DNA from: Heterohyrax brucei
Lineage: Eukaryota > Chordata > Mammalia > Hyracoidea > Procaviidae
Direction of reading: 5' to 3'
Assembly (NCBI GenBank): GCA_028571685.1
Contig: CM053144.1
Span: forward strand, 99,602,171 to 99,666,170
Length of the DNA stretch: 64,000 nucleotides
The notes below the pieces were generated by a model that saw only the letters and a program-made list of their open reading frames with translations, was not told where the DNA came from and made no database searches. The first letter of the stretch is position 1, and each line of letters begins with the position of its first letter. The position numbers were made by a program, and so were the translations under genes. This document shows, in pieces, positions 42,839 to 54,884 of the stretch.

Positions 42839-45450
42839 TCAAATAGAGAGGACCCACCCTTTTCAGGAATGAAGAGTAGTGACTACTAATCTGTTGACAC
42901 AATAGCTCATGTATAGGTTCCCAATAATTTTCTTGAGGAGTATTCAGGTGTTAGGAAATTTGAGGATGCTAAAATGAGGTTGTAATTTTGCTGGAGGCTT
43001 AGTGTTAGTATTCCAGACACTGGGATTTCATATCTTTTTGGGGGGGGACTCAACAGAAACAAACTAAACGCTGATGCTACCCAACATTTTGACTAATTTT
43101 TAGCAATGTTATAGATATTTCCAAAGAAAAAGAAGATTTTAGGAATGACTTTAAGATGATGTAAATACCTTTGTTTCCTTAAAAATCGTTGCTCACAATA
43201 AAGATATCATTTTTTTAACTTTTGAATCATTTATTGTATATAGTGTATATCATTTGTTGTATATTGTATATTGTATGTAGTATATAGTGTATATAGTGAG
43301 ACATTGCTAAGTCAAAATTAGGTTCTCTTACTCTGAACTTTCATATATATTTTTTTATTTAAAACTAATAAAAACTCTCTTGTCCCATTTGAGCACATGT
43401 TATACAATGTAAAAGCTTCTGATTAGCTGATGAGTCAGGCATAGCAAAGTGGAGTTTGGTGGAGGTTAGGAAAATTTTTAGTTTCATGAAAATTAAGAAA
43501 TATGTAGAGTTTTATTATAAAAATACTGTTTTATTTGGGTGTTTTTCTTTAGTTTCTAAAGTAAATTATTATACAAGAGCCATGATCAATTTAACATAAA
43601 TTATTTTTTCAGAAAACTTTTATTTGTAAACATAAATGATCAATTTTGCATCATGGTTTTCCTATTTTCATCTTTGTTATGCTTGTGTCTCTATACACCG
43701 GCAAAACCAGCTGGTTTTGAAAAACCTGGTTAGTCTCACTTATTGTGATTTGTCTGCATCACCACACCCCATAATGGGAGCCTGGAAACACCAGTTTTAC
43801 TAGTCCTAGTTTAAATCATCCATACCTCAGAAATAAGTAATCTCAATTTTCCATCTCTTCCTTTGCCGCCTGTGCACTGCATTTTTTCCTGTCTTAGAGG
43901 GATGTGTATCTCTCTACTTTTCTAGAATGACCTGTGCTGATTTTACCCTTCATCTGACAGCTCTGAGAACTTAACCCTAGGAAGAGAAAGAGCCTTAGAT
44001 CAGGACCAGGCTCAGGAGGACTAAGTCCTATTCCATCTATTAGCAGCCGTTTTGATGGCATTCCAATACAGCTGAAGGAAGGTGAGGCCTTCAGCTCTCA
44101 TTCTCAACAGTTGAAAATACAAACTCCTATTTGTTTGATTTCTGTTTCTGCTATATCTTTCTTTGTTTGAAGCTTCATTACTTTTAGAAGCAATTAGAGG
44201 GGCAAATTAAATAAATGACTAATGTTTTTCATGCTAAAAAGGGATTGTTTTAATAGGATGAAGTACAGGAGGTGCTTGCTACAAGCACAGAATTTAAGGG
44301 GACACTAAAAAAATCAGTAATGAACATAAATAATATTTTCATGAAATATTTTTAAAAATCCAAATTAATGCCAAAAAAATTCATGATGAACAAAATAATC
44401 AAATTTTAGATAAAGGCAGGATCAGTAGGGAGAAAAAGGTAACAATTATCTGAAGAATTACATAAATCGTATTCTTTAACTTGCTAACACTAGCCCTGCG
44501 CCAACTCTGGACTTTATGCTTTCAGAATTTGATTATGTAAGAAAACATTTTTTTGTTTATTTGTTTAGTATACTTCTATGTTTTCTGACAGACACACTCA
44601 TATCTAAATCAATTATTTTGAGTCGCACTGTTTAAACATGCCAATCCTCTAGGACAATGTCTTGTACCATGGAGATGCTCAATAAATATTTATTGATCTG
44701 AAAGAAAATTTTCACTAGTTGAATGCTTTTATAATAGAAGATGCTAATGAGTTATGGGGACAATGTTGAATTTCTGGGATAGCCAGAGGGGAAAGGCAAT
44801 GTTGAAAGAACTATGGCCGGTATTTAGAACCCAGATGTAATAATAATACTTAATGTTTACTGATTATTCATTACATTTTGTGTGATGCTGATGTTGTTTC
44901 CAAGATCTGAAGCCTTCTTAAAATGTGACTCTTATTTTTCTTTTAGTTCATGGATGCAGACCATGCTATCGATTTGTTCCTAGGATAAATTCTACATTAA
45001 TGACAGTAGCTACTACTGGGAAAAACACAGCACTTATCTTTAAATTCCCACTTTCATCAAATTCCAAACCTTAAATATATTCAAATACAAATAAGACATT
45101 GTCTGGGATCTCATGACATGATGGGGAGGCTACTTCCCATTGGCCTGTTTCTTCCTTACCTCTGCTTTCCAGACTCACCCTGTCTTTGACTTTCAGTGTT
45201 GCTGCTCAAAGCTGCTAGAACCACCAGCATTGCTGGCAGCTGAGTGGGTGGTGGTAGGAATGTCGGCTATGGCAGTTCAAGTTAGAGCTCCGAAAGTCCT
45301 ACGTTCTAAGTACAGCATCATCTTTCACATGGACTTGAAGTTCAACAGGCCCTGTGACAAGCCCGATATTTAACATCTACAGGTGACATTGTTTCAAGTG
45401 GAGAGCCAAACACATAAATGATCAAAAAAAAAAAATTGAAACACAACCCA
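42839..45450. other. Long unique AT-rich interval
   Basis: About 2.6 kb with no AfroSINE, RTE or L1 that I can place. It contains a TATA-rich low-complexity run (43232-43298, variants of 'tgtatatagtg') and a possible L2 3' end at about 44640-44700 ('gagatgctcaataaatattt'). The open frame 45140-45373 has no recognisable domain. With 21.5-23.3 and 50.5-52.2 kb, it is among the least repeat-invaded DNA in the window. Confidence 0.5.
43232..43298. repeat. TATA/TGTA low-complexity tract
   Basis: Imperfect 9-11 bp units such as 'tgtatatagtg', 'tgtatattg' and 'tatgtagtata' repeated about six times. Confidence 0.8.
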
Positions 45451-45453
45451 ACA

Positions 45454-45555
45454 GGCATACTGTGATATTACACAACACACTACATATCAACCTATGTAGA
45501 TACCTTCAGCAACCTAAGTAGATACGTAGCACATTGTGCAATATCACAACACGCC
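45454..45555. repeat. Decayed palindrome
   Basis: The arms 45454-45488 and 45521-45555 are inverted copies matching at 26 of 35 positions. All nine differences are transitions (A/G or C/T), as expected from CpG decay in both arms. The 32 bp spacer holds 'cctatgtagatac' and 'cctaagtagatac' as near-direct repeats. No family recognised. Confidence 0.75.
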
Positions 45556-46597
45556 TATGGAACATTCCTATAGGCTCCATTTAAACTAGTAGCAATGAAT
45601 CCAAACTTGCCTAGCAAGGAAAATTGTCAACCTACTTAATGGATAGCAAACACCTAGTTAGTTACTATTACATAAATTAGTAATTACAACATTATTTGAC
45701 TCAACAGGGTCTCGATTAGCTCTCATTTTCAATGTGGCTAAAGATTTCCTTAATGTTCATAGGCGTTTTAGAGAAGTGTTGGCTATTTCGCCATTTTACC
45801 ACAATTAAAGAAATGCATTAAAATTCAGTGTACACACCAGTACCATATCAGCAATCTTATTTCTGCAAATTCAACTCTAGATCTTTCACATATACTAATG
45901 ATTTCTAGTGGTTAAAGGTGAAAGTACAGACTATGGGAGAGGGAACTTTGGTTTTAATCTAGGCTCTGGCTAGCTGTGAGAACTTGGTCAAATTTGTCCT
46001 GGTTTCTGCCATTTTTTTTTAAGCACATTGTCAAATAAGGTGATTTTTAATTAAATATCTGTCTTCCTAAGTTCGTGTTTCAATTAGTAGATGTTTCAGT
46101 CAATGAATTCTTTGATTAGCTTGAGGTAAGTGGTATGTTCCATTAACAGGATATCAAGAGTTTCTAATTTAACATCACACCTAAGACCGAATTGGCTGCT
46201 ATACATGGTAACAGGAAATCTATACATGTCTGTGCAGGAAACCAGTACTCCTGAAAGCTTTTTACTAAAGAGAAACAAGCTGTTATGTCTACACCTTGAT
46301 TTTTAGCACATTTTATAATATAATATCATTTGTTTCTTTGCCAGTCTTCCCCAGAATCTGTCGCTTCTTTAGATGTTTGGGATATATATTGTTCTCTTCC
46401 TGAGACTAACATGATAAGTGGCACATAGAAGGAATATTTTTTGGATGTATCTATTTATTCAAGAATAACCTGAGAGTATAAAATATAATTACAATGAAAA
46501 TGACAGGCAAAAATGTCTATATTACCTAGTTTCTAGTATAAGCACATTACTTTGTGATGAGGAAATGTCTCACTTCTAGTATTACACTGTTGTCCCT
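45556..46597. other. Unannotated DNA
   Basis: Unique sequence with a weak L2-like end near 46415-46445 ('aagtggcacatagaagg'). No gene. Confidence 0.4.
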
Positions 46598-47111
46598 TGT
46601 GTTAGTCACCTAGTGCTGCTGTCACAGAAAACATCACAGGTGAATGGCTTTAACAAAGATTTATTTCCTCACAGTAAAGTAGGCTAAAAGTCCCAATTCA
46701 GGGTATCAGCTGCAGGGAAGTCTTTGTGTCTCTGTCTTCCCTGGATGAAGGACCTGGTCCAAACTTTTCTCCTAGTGGAAGAACTTCTGAGGAGAAGGAA
46801 ATCTGGCTCCAACGCCCTCGTCTTGTTCCTGGTGCTGCTTTCTTGGTGGTGCGTGGCCCCCAGCTCTCTGCTTGCTTCCCTTTCCTTTTATTACTTGTAA
46901 GATAAAAGGCGGTGCAGGCCACACTCCACAGAAACTCCCTTTATATTGATTCAGGGGTGTGATTTTAGTAAAGGTGTTACAATCCCACTCTAGTCCTCTT
47001 TTAATGTAAAATTACACTCACAAAATAGATGGCAAATAAACAATACTGGTAGTCATGTCCCAGCCAAATTAATACATACATTTTTGGGGGTGTCCAAATC
47101 AATTGCTGACA
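46598..47111 (-). mobile_element. ERVL-type solo LTR, copy 3
   Basis: 514 bp antisense: the + strand starts 'tgtgttagtcacctagtgct', includes 'ggctttaacaaagatttatt' (reversed poly(A) region), and ends 'caattgctgaca'. 5 bp flanks 'tccct' and 'tctct' (one mismatch). Same family as copies 1, 2, 4 and 5. It lies in otherwise unique DNA. Confidence 0.9.
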
Positions 47112-47251
47112 TCTCTGAAATGTTTGTATAAATTATTGCTGTAATTAGGAAACCTCTCTCAAGAATAATCTAAATCTGAAAGGGAAAATTTGTATAAATT
47201 GTTGTAATGTTAAGCTTCTTAACAGTTTACACACACTTCTGTGAACTTTAA

Positions 47252-47426
47252 TGGAAACCCTGGTGGTGTAGTGGTTTAGTGCTACACCTGTTCACCAAAA
47301 GGTTGCCAGTTCAGATCTGCCAGGAGCTTCTTGTAAACTCTATGGGGCAGTTCTACTCTGACCTATAGGGTAACTATGAGTTGGAATCCATGTAATAGCA
47401 GTGGCTTTGGATTTTTCTTTTTTATA
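47252..47426 (+). mobile_element. AfroSINE
   Basis: Sense: 'tggaaaccctggtggtgtag', 'caccaaaaggttgccagttc', 'tatggggcagttctactctg' and 'gtaactatgagttggaatcc'. Confidence 0.95.
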
Positions 47427-47532
47427 AACTTTACAACCTTTATAAATTGTTGCAATTTCAGTTGTCATTAAAGATGTCCAAAAATGAATGTTTGAAAATG
47501 TTAATTTCAGGTGGTACCAAAAAATCTTAACC

Positions 47533-47668
47533 TGCTCTCATTGAGTGGATTCTGACTCTAGTAAATATAGGACAGGGGAGAACTGCCCACAGTTCCCAAG
47601 GAGCACCTGGTGGGTTTGAACAGCTATTTAGTTAGCAGCCAAGGTAGGTAGTTCAATTCCATAACCAT
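47533..47668 (-). mobile_element. AfroSINE
   Basis: Antisense: 'ctctcattgagtggattctg', 'gttcccaaggagcacctggt', 'gggtttgaacagctatttag'. The tRNA-like head is degraded. Confidence 0.85.
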
Positions 47669-48214
47669 ATCTAGGTGCGTTACGAGTATTTAAACCATAA
47701 ATACATAAAAAAAACTTCTAAGCCATTGTTAAAATAATATATGAATATATGCTAAGTATTTAGTGGATCAATGAGAAAACTATTAAATATTAAATGACCT
47801 GAATGTCTGCTTTTTTTTATGTACTTCTCTCCATGTCACCTTTGTCTTTTTCCTTTTTCCAGAAAAATGTTTAATATTCCACATCAACAATGGTAAGATA
47901 TCCCACTAGATCAAGGTGACCCACTTGGTTCCTGTAATTCCACGAAGAGACAAATCAAACCCTTCTTAGAATTGCATATGATAGGCTTATTAATTGTCCT
48001 GGAGGCTACTGTCTAAATAGGCTCCCAGCCCACTGTACAATGAAGGCAAACTCTTTCCCCAGCTGAGCAGACCACCTGGCACTGCTTCCCATGATTGCTG
48101 AGAAATATAAATCAAAATGAGACAAATCACAAGTCAAAATAATTATTACACAGTGTTATAGTTATGTAACAGTAAGTATTACTATTGTGGCAATAATGTT
48201 ATGGAAACCCTATG
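47669..48214. other. Unannotated DNA
   Basis: Unique sequence; nothing recognised. Confidence 0.4.
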
Positions 48215-48254
48215 GTAATATTTACTATTTATTGAACACTATTTACTGAACCAC

Positions 48255-48410
48255 CAGGAAACCCTGGTGGTGTAGCAGGTTAAGTGCTACAGTTGCTAAC
48301 CAAAAGGTTGGCAGTTCAAATCCACCAAGTGCTCCTTGGAAACTCTATGAGGCAGTTCTTCTCTGATGACTAGGGTCATTATGAGTTAGACTCGGCTCGA
48401 TGGCAGTGGG
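48255..48410 (+). mobile_element. AfroSINE in MIR (first)
   Basis: Sense: 'aggaaaccctggtggtgtag', 'aaccaaaaggttggcagttc', 'gtcattatgagttagactcg', 'gctcgatggcagtgggt'. The box-B-like 'agttcaaatccacc' of the tRNA-derived head is intact. Confidence 0.95.
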
Positions 48411-48433
48411 TAATATATATCAGGCCTTGGGCT

Positions 48434-48635
48434 AAAGGAGTTCTGATGGTATAAATGGTTAAAGGTTCAGTGGCTCACTGAAAGGATGGTGGTTGGAACC
48501 CAGCCAGTCACTCCACGGAACAAAGGCCTGGCTATTTGTTTTAGGAAAAATTACAGCCAAGAAACTCTTTGGTGCAGTTCTATTCTCTCATAGGATCACT
48601 ATGAACTGATACGGACTCCACATCACAACCACAGG
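48434..48635 (+). mobile_element. AfroSINE, long subtype, in MIR (second)
   Basis: Sense: 'gagttctgatggtataaatg', 'ccagccagtcactccacgga', the extra block 'aaaattacagccaagaaact', then 'cataggatcactatgaactg'. Confidence 0.88.
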
Positions 48636-48800
48636 CCCTGCACTGAGTACTATTCAAGCACAGCTCATTGAATCCTTACCCTAACCTTCAGAAGCAAGGT
48701 TTCGGTGAGTGATGTGGCCCTAGTCTACATAGCCCATGGGTGTCAGAGCCAGGACTCAGATCTTGGTGGATATCTGAGTCCACCTTCTATGAACTTAGTC

Positions 48801-49120
48801 ACTTAAGCACACACAGTAGAGTAATGTTAATTGTGACACTGACCTGTGCTATGGAGACCCTTTAGCCTCACTGTTAATAACTCAAAAGGTCTGCAAAAAT
48901 AATAATCTGAAAAAAGTCCGAGTGGAGTCTGTTAACCACAGTCTGTACTACCTACAACACCCAATTCAGTGCACTCCTGACCTTAGGGAGCACACACAAG
49001 ACATTTAGTGGGTGGCAAGACCCTCACTTGTGTACTGTGGCACAGATCAATCTGGCCACTATGGCCAGGACATGTTCCTTGCTGGACTGCGAATGCTACT
49101 CAACAGACCAAACTTCCATA
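48801..49120. other. Unannotated DNA
   Basis: Contains a possible SINE head at about 48855-48895 ('ggagaccctttagcctcac'), too decayed to call. Confidence 0.4.
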
Positions 49121-49124
49121 TGTG

Positions 49125-49326
49125 CTTGTTGTTGGTGGTGCATTGGAGTAGATTCCAGCTCATAGCAATTCCATGTGGCAGCAGGGAACCGGCCCATCGA
49201 GTTTCCTTGGTTGTAATGTTTACAGAAGCCCATTGACAGGTCTTTCTCCTGTCAAGCTGCTGGGGGAGTTTCAACTGCCACCCTTCCCGTTAGCAACCAA
49301 GTGCTTAACTGCTGCACCACCAAACA
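49125..49326 (-). mobile_element. AfroSINE, long subtype
   Basis: Antisense: 'ggagtagattccagctcata', 'ttggttgtaatgtttacaga', 'agcccattgacaggtctttc' (extra block), 'cccgttagcaaccaagtgct', 'gctgcaccacca'. Confidence 0.88.
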
Positions 49327-49344
49327 AACAAACCTGTTACTCTT

Positions 49345-49482
49345 AAGTTGACTGTGATTTGTAACAACCATATTAGACTGAGCAGAATTGTCCCATCGGG
49401 TTTCCAAGAAGTGGCTGGTGAATTCAAACTGCCGTCCTTTTGGTTAGCATCCAAATTCTTAACCACTGCACCACTTGAGCCC
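49345..49482 (-). mobile_element. AfroSINE
   Basis: Antisense: 'ttgactgtgatttgtaacaa', 'gcagaattgtcccatcgggt', 'ccttttggttagcatccaaa'. Head-to-tail with the preceding copy, about 20 bp apart. Confidence 0.9.
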
Positions 49483-49877
49483 ATTTATCCTCTCACAAAT
49501 CCCAGTCATAGTGGTGATAAAACAATCTGCAAATCTCACCTAAGAAAGAGCAAGTTCAAGTGTACAGATGAGTGAGGAGGTGCCAGTGCACTACAGTGTT
49601 TACACACCTAGCCATCACATTCTTAGCTGCATCCTTGAAATCAATGCCTGACTTAATTTTAAACATAATTTTATAGGTTTAAATGTAATTGTTCTGTACA
49701 CTTTAGTCACTCCGGGTAGATCTATATTTTCACAAGAAATAAATTAGGCAAGCAAAAAGTACCCCAACATTTAATAACCCTGCCATCTTAATCTTTGATG
49801 TGACTCCTCAGGCTATCATTTAAGTTTTTAAGAAATTGAGAATGTGACCGTCTTTATTATTCATCCCAATCTGTTTC
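49483..49877. other. Unannotated DNA
   Basis: Unique sequence; no feature recognised. Confidence 0.4.
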
Positions 49878-50075
49878 AGAGCTCCAGCTGCACAGTGGTC
49901 AAGTACTCGGCTGCCAACCCAAAGTGGGGGGTGGGGTTTGAACTCACCAGCCACTCCTGAGGAAGGAGAAATGGCAATCTGCTTCCTTAAAGCTTACAGT
50001 CTTGCGAAGCCTTGGGGGCAGTTCTACTCTGTCCTACAGGGTTGTTATAACGGTAATGGGTTTATTTGTTTTTGG
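49878..50075 (+). mobile_element. AfroSINE, long subtype
   Basis: Sense: 'gagctccagctgcacagtgg', 'gaactcaccagccactcctg', 'gcaatctgcttccttaaagc' (extra block), 'ggcagttctactctgtccta', 'cggtaatgggtttatt'. A G-run replaces part of the head. Confidence 0.9.
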
Positions 50076-50149
50076 TAATCGAATTTCAGAAAGTATTTTT
50101 TTCTTATTTTTACTCCCTGTATGTATTCTTTTATGCTTTGTGTTAGTTG

Positions 50150-50515
50150 AGGTAAGCTAATAAATGCTAGTGGAGAAGCCTCAAATCTCAGCAATTTTCA
50201 CAATAAACATTTATTTCTTACTCTAATCTCAGATCAGTTCTGGCAAGCAGGCAGCTTTCTTCCAAACAGTGGCTCAGAGACTCAAGTTTCACTATCTTAA
50301 GCATGCCAATATCTTATCTGTGTACTTTGGGAAAGGGAAGGAGAGTAGACACTCATGTGAAGGAGATTGTCATGAATCAAGCAGAAATGGTGTCTGTCAC
50401 TCCCATCCATGCTCCACTGATCAGCACTCAGCCATTGTAAGCATGCTGGGATATGTGTGTCCAGGAAGAGGAAATGTATAGTGATAAACATTAGCAATCT
50501 TTACCACACATATGT
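50150..50515 (-). mobile_element. Ancient repeat, family uncertain
   Basis: 'aataaacatttatttcttac', 'catgctccactgatcagcac' and 'gtgtgtccaggaagaggaaa' appear in the order of an old eutherian repeat that I recognise but cannot name with certainty (LTR or DNA type). Confidence 0.4.
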
Positions 50516-52264
50516 AGAGTGAATGAGAATTTTCTTGGTTTAGGTATCTAGTATTTCACAGTAATTTAATTAAGATAATAATTATAGAGGATGCTATTAA
50601 AATATTTTATCATTTACAATAATCTCTTTAATGGACTCCAGTAAAGGGTAGTTGGATTAGTACTTGCAAATAACAACCTTGCCTCTAATTGCATAATTTT
50701 GATAGAGAAGTGGGAAACCCGACATGAACATAACACAAAAATGAAACATGGGTTGAACTAGCTACCTTCATTTCTCTATTGGGAAAAGAAAAAAAAAATC
50801 CTACTTCCCCTCCTCCAGTCAGCTACAACAGACTGATGGCATAAAAATTTATGATTAATTCAACACAGTGATATCAGAATAAACTGTCTAAATGAAAAAA
50901 ACTTAAGTAGCTTCAAAAGCCTGTAATCAGTTATTCCCAGAAGCCAATATCATTGCCTTACTAGTCTACCGTTGTTATGACATATTTATATAATCACAAA
51001 ATGTCCCTTTAAAAAGCAAGAACGAAAGAATTTCAGAATATAGTTCATACAGTTTGTTTGCCTCAAAGAATGATAAATGACTTAGCTCAAAAATACAAGT
51101 GATAGTGAATTTTGAGGTGAGGGTGTTATTAAAATATGACTTCACAGTTTAAGCAACAGGAGCACCCATAATGCAAAGGATCTTCTTCCACTTAACCGCA
51201 CTGAAGATGATTAATAAATATTTCAAACTATTGAAGACACCGGTGTATGGAGGAGTGAACATGATATTATCAATGTGCCTTAATCCAGGCATCTATAGCA
51301 GACCCTTGTGAATTTAAAGTCATTAATTTCTGGTATTGTCACAGCAGCTGACCATGAGCTATTACCCTCCTGATAATCTCTCCTGCTGTTTTAACCAAAA
51401 CAGTTTCACCACTGTCTTACAAATTCAAAGTAGTTCCTAACATACATCAATAAGACCTAACATAGAAAATGTAAAGAATACTTTTTGCCACTACATAAAC
51501 TTTGAAGTTCTTCAGTATTTATTCAAGACATCACACTCCTTACGGTGATTTTCTTTGCCTGAATTCACATTATATGCATTCACCTGCAATCAACATAATC
51601 AGGACAGCAGAGGTACAAGTAATATTCTTGTAACTTCTTCATTGGGAGGTTTCCCTCTGCACTGGAGATTTTATTATTTGCATTTCATTACAAGTATTGC
51701 ATTTCATTACAAGAGCATCACTCTTAGGTGTTGGTGATAAGCCATAAAATGTAAAGGATGCTATGTAAGGAACAGTGTACTCAATCCTTTGCTAAGTGGC
51801 TGATACACACAGTATATTATGTCCTCTTAAAGATACTTAATACAATCAGTTCATGAGAAGGGCTCTATACTTTTCTAATTATTGTAAAGCCATCTTAGAA
51901 CTAGATCTTAAGCTGTAATTAGAAAACAAGAAGAGAATCGTGACACCGACCCAAATAAGTAATGAATAGTTGTTTTCTTGTGGGGAGAATGTAACTATTT
52001 TTGGAGATGAACATAAAAATAGATTGTGGAACAAATGTGATTAGAAAAAAGCCTAAGGCAGTAATTTAAAAAAAAATTTTTCTTTTCTTTCTTTTATGAC
52101 CGGATAGAACAACAACCCTGTAAGTCCCCCACTCTTACCCCACACAATACATTAATAAACAAAACAATTTTATCAGATCTAAGAATGAATGGACTTTCAG
52201 GAAGATGCCAAGAGGAGGACAAGGAATTTACATTTACCATTTATTAAGCAATTTCTTTGAGCTA
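50516..52264. other. Long unique interval
   Basis: About 1.75 kb without AfroSINE, RTE or L1. 'tacaagtattgcatttcat' and neighbours near 51683-51712 form a small direct duplication ('gcatttcattacaag' twice). No coding signal. Confidence 0.5.
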
Positions 52265-52269
52265 CACAC

Positions 52270-52662
52270 CGTATCCACCATCTGTCTGTTAGTTTGCAGT
52301 ACTGTGGCAGCTCACATGCTACATACAGTTCTGGAAGCTGTACCATCAGTATTTCAAATACCAACAGGATCACCCATGGTGGGCAGGTTTCTGCAAAACT
52401 TCCAGACTAAGACAGACTAGGAGGAAAGGCCTGGTGATCTACTTCTTAAAATTAGTGAATGAAAACTCTATGGGTCACAGACTACTATCTGATAGAGTGC
52501 TGAAAGATGAAGCATATGGTTAGAAAGCACCCAAAATACACAGCGACTACAACCGGCTTGGGCATACCAACAGTAGTAAAGATTGTGCAGGGCTGGGCAG
52601 CATTCCTACTGTTGTACATGGGGTTGCTGTGTGTAGGAACAAATTAGATAGCAAAAACAATG
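52270..52662 (+). mobile_element. Short RTE derivative: 5' leader fused to 3' tail
   Basis: The first part (52275-52500) matches the RTE 5' leader, the reverse complement of 40130-40400: 'ctgtctgttagtttgcagta', 'gggcaggtttctgcaaaact', 'tccagactaagacagactag'. The last part (52540-52662) matches the RTE 3' end: 'ggcttgggcataccaacagt', 'ggttgctgtgtgtaggaac', 'agcaaaaacaatga'. The 2.5-3 kb coding region is missing. About 390 bp, non-autonomous. Confidence 0.8.
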
Positions 52663-52664
52663 AA

Positions 52665-52800
52665 TGACATACCCTGTGCCCATCACTTTGCATTCTTTTT
52701 GCCTCTCTTCTCATACACTATTTTGAGTTAGCTGTCATTATCCCATTTCACAGATAAAGAATTAGACCCCAAAAGATTAAGTAACAGTGACAAAGCTGTT
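52665..52800 (-). mobile_element. MIR, antisense
   Basis: 'ttatcccatttcacagataa', 'agattaagtaacagtgacaa': the antisense MIR core, next to the short RTE derivative. Confidence 0.75.
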
Positions 52801-52880
52801 GAAAAAGCCTTCAGTATCACTTTTGTCTTTTTGAGTGAATGCCTCTTAGTCTATTTATGGGTTCCTCATGAGCACAGTTA

Positions 52881-53020
52881 ATGGCAACCCTGGTGGCATA
52901 GTGGTTAAGTGCTGTGTCTGCGCACTAAAAGGTTGGCAGGTCAAATCCACCAGGCGTTCTTTGGAAACTCTATGGGGCGGTCCTACCCTGTGAGTGGGAA
53001 TTGACTTAATGGCAGTGGCA
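52881..53020 (+). mobile_element. AfroSINE in RTE
   Basis: Sense: 'atggcaaccctggtggcata' with a perfect box-A-like TGGCATAGTGG, 'actaaaaggttggcaggtca', 'tctatggggcggtcctaccc', 'ggaattgacttaatggcag'. RTE sequence duplicated at the edges: 'gagcacagttaa' before and 'gaacacaatcaa' after. Confidence 0.95.
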
Positions 53021-53029
53021 TGAACACAA

Positions 53030-54500
53030 TCAAGGGCTCTGACAGTCCCACTGTTTGCAATGTTATCTGTAATTTGTTATGATCCATACTGTTGAATGCT
53101 TTTGCAAGGTTAGTAAAATACAGATAAACATCTTTCTGGCAGTCTTTCCTTTTAGCCAGGATCCATCCGGCATCAGCAGTGGTATTCCTTGTTACACATT
53201 CTCTTCTGAATCTCACTTGAATTCGTGGCAGCTCCTTGTGATATACTGCTGCAACCACATTTGAATGATCTTCAGTGAATTTTGACTTGGGTGTAATGTT
53301 AACAGTATTGTTTGATAATTTTTGCATTCTGTTGGACTACTTTTCTTTAGAAGGAGCACAAAAAAATCTCTTCCAGTCAGTAGGCCAGGTAGCTGTCTTC
53401 TAAATTTCTTGGCATAGACAAGTGAGCTCCTCCAATGCGGTTGTGTCTTTGTGGAAACATCTCAACTGGTATTCCATCAGTTCCTGGAGGCCTGTTTTTT
53501 GCCAACACCTTCAGTGCATCTTGGACCACTTCCTTCAATACCATTGGTACGTACTTGATCATATGATACCTCATCAAATGGCTGAATGTCAGTCAGTTCT
53601 TTTGGGTTCAGTGACTCTGTACTCCTTCCATCTTCTTTTTATGCTTCCTGCATCATTTAATGTTTTCCCTGTAGAATTCTCCAGTATTGCAACTGGAGCC
53701 TTGAATATGTTCTTCAGTTTTTTTCAGCTTAAGAGTTTCTGAGCATGCTCCCCCCAGCCCCCCATTTTCTCTATCTCCAGGTCTCTGCACATTCATTATA
53801 ATGCTTTCTTTTATCTTCTTAGCCACACTTTGAAATCTTCTTTTCAGTTCTTCATCATTTCTTCCTTTTGCTTTAGGCATTCAACTTTCAAGAGCAACTT
53901 TCAGAGTATCTTCTGACATCCATTTTGGTCTTTCCTTTCTGTCCTGTCTTTAATGATCTCTTCCTTTCTCCACATAAGATGTCCTTTGATGATATTCTGC
54001 CACTCATCTGGTCTTCACTCACTGGTATTGAATGCATCAAATCCGGTCTTGAGATGGGCTCTGAATCCAGGTAGAATCTGTTCAAGGTCCTTTGTTAGCT
54101 CTCAAGGACTTGTTTTAATTTTCTTCAGCTTCAGCTTAAACTTGCATATGAGCAATTTATACTCTCCTCCACAGTTGGGCCCAGGCCTTGTTCTGATTGC
54201 TGATATTGAGCTTTTCCATCATCTTGTTCCACAGACATGGGCAATCTGATTTCTGTGTACACCATCTGGCAAGTTCCACGTGTACAGTAACTGTTTATGT
54301 TATTGAAGAATGATATTTGCAATGAAGAAGTCATTGATCTTTCAAAAGTCTATCATGAAATCTCCAGCACTGTTTCTATCCCCAAAGCTGTATTTTCCAG
54401 CTACCAGTCTCTTTGTTTTCAACTTTTGCATTCCAATTGCCAGTAATTATCAATATATCCTGTTTGAGTTTTGAATCAATTTCAGACTGCAGAAGTTGGT
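53030..54500 (-). pseudogene. RTE reverse transcriptase/endonuclease remnant
   Basis: Antisense coding remnants of the RTE: 52983-53327 reads 'DVYLYFTNLAKAFNSMDHNK' and 53377-53577 'VLAKNRPPGTDGIPVEMF', the N-terminal reverse-transcriptase motif with 'PGTDGIPVE'. The YADD portion lies beyond the truncated 3' side and is missing. Broken by stops. Confidence 0.85.
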
Positions 54501-54884
54501 AGAAATCTTCAAATCTTTCATCTTTGGCTTTAATGATTGGTGCACAAATCTGAATAATAGTCGTATTAACTGGTCTTCCTTGTAGGTATATGGATGCTAT
54601 CCTGTCACTGACAGCATTGTACTTAAGGATAGATCTTGAAATGTTCTTTGTGATAATGAGTGGGAAGCCATAGTCTGATTCAGTACGGCCAATACCAGGT
54701 CATTCCAGCTTCTTAACACCTAGCATATTGATCTTCATGCATTCTATTTCATTTTTGATGACTTTCAATTTTCCTAGATTTGTATTTCATACATGCCATG
54801 TTCCAATTATTAACAGATGTTTGTAACTGTTTCTCATCTTGAGCCTTAGAAAATGAACACCCAAAAGCTTGACTCCACCCATGT

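Larger units (their letters stand above)
48215..48800 (-). mobile_element. MIR split by two AfroSINEs
   Basis: Antisense MIR in three pieces: 'tttattgaacactatttact' (48219-), 'tcaggccttgggcta' (48420-48433), and 'gtactattcaagcacagctc' to 'gtgtcagagccaggactcag' (48640-48760). The gaps are two sense AfroSINEs. The pieces are collinear. Confidence 0.8.

Noticed and set aside
45140..45373. 77-codon + frame as a small gene
   Set aside because: No domain, no start context, no conserved neighbours; within chance length.
48255..48340. tRNA gene
   Set aside because: Box A and B-like sequences are present, but they belong to the tRNA-derived head of AfroSINEs; there is no cloverleaf with mature 3' end.
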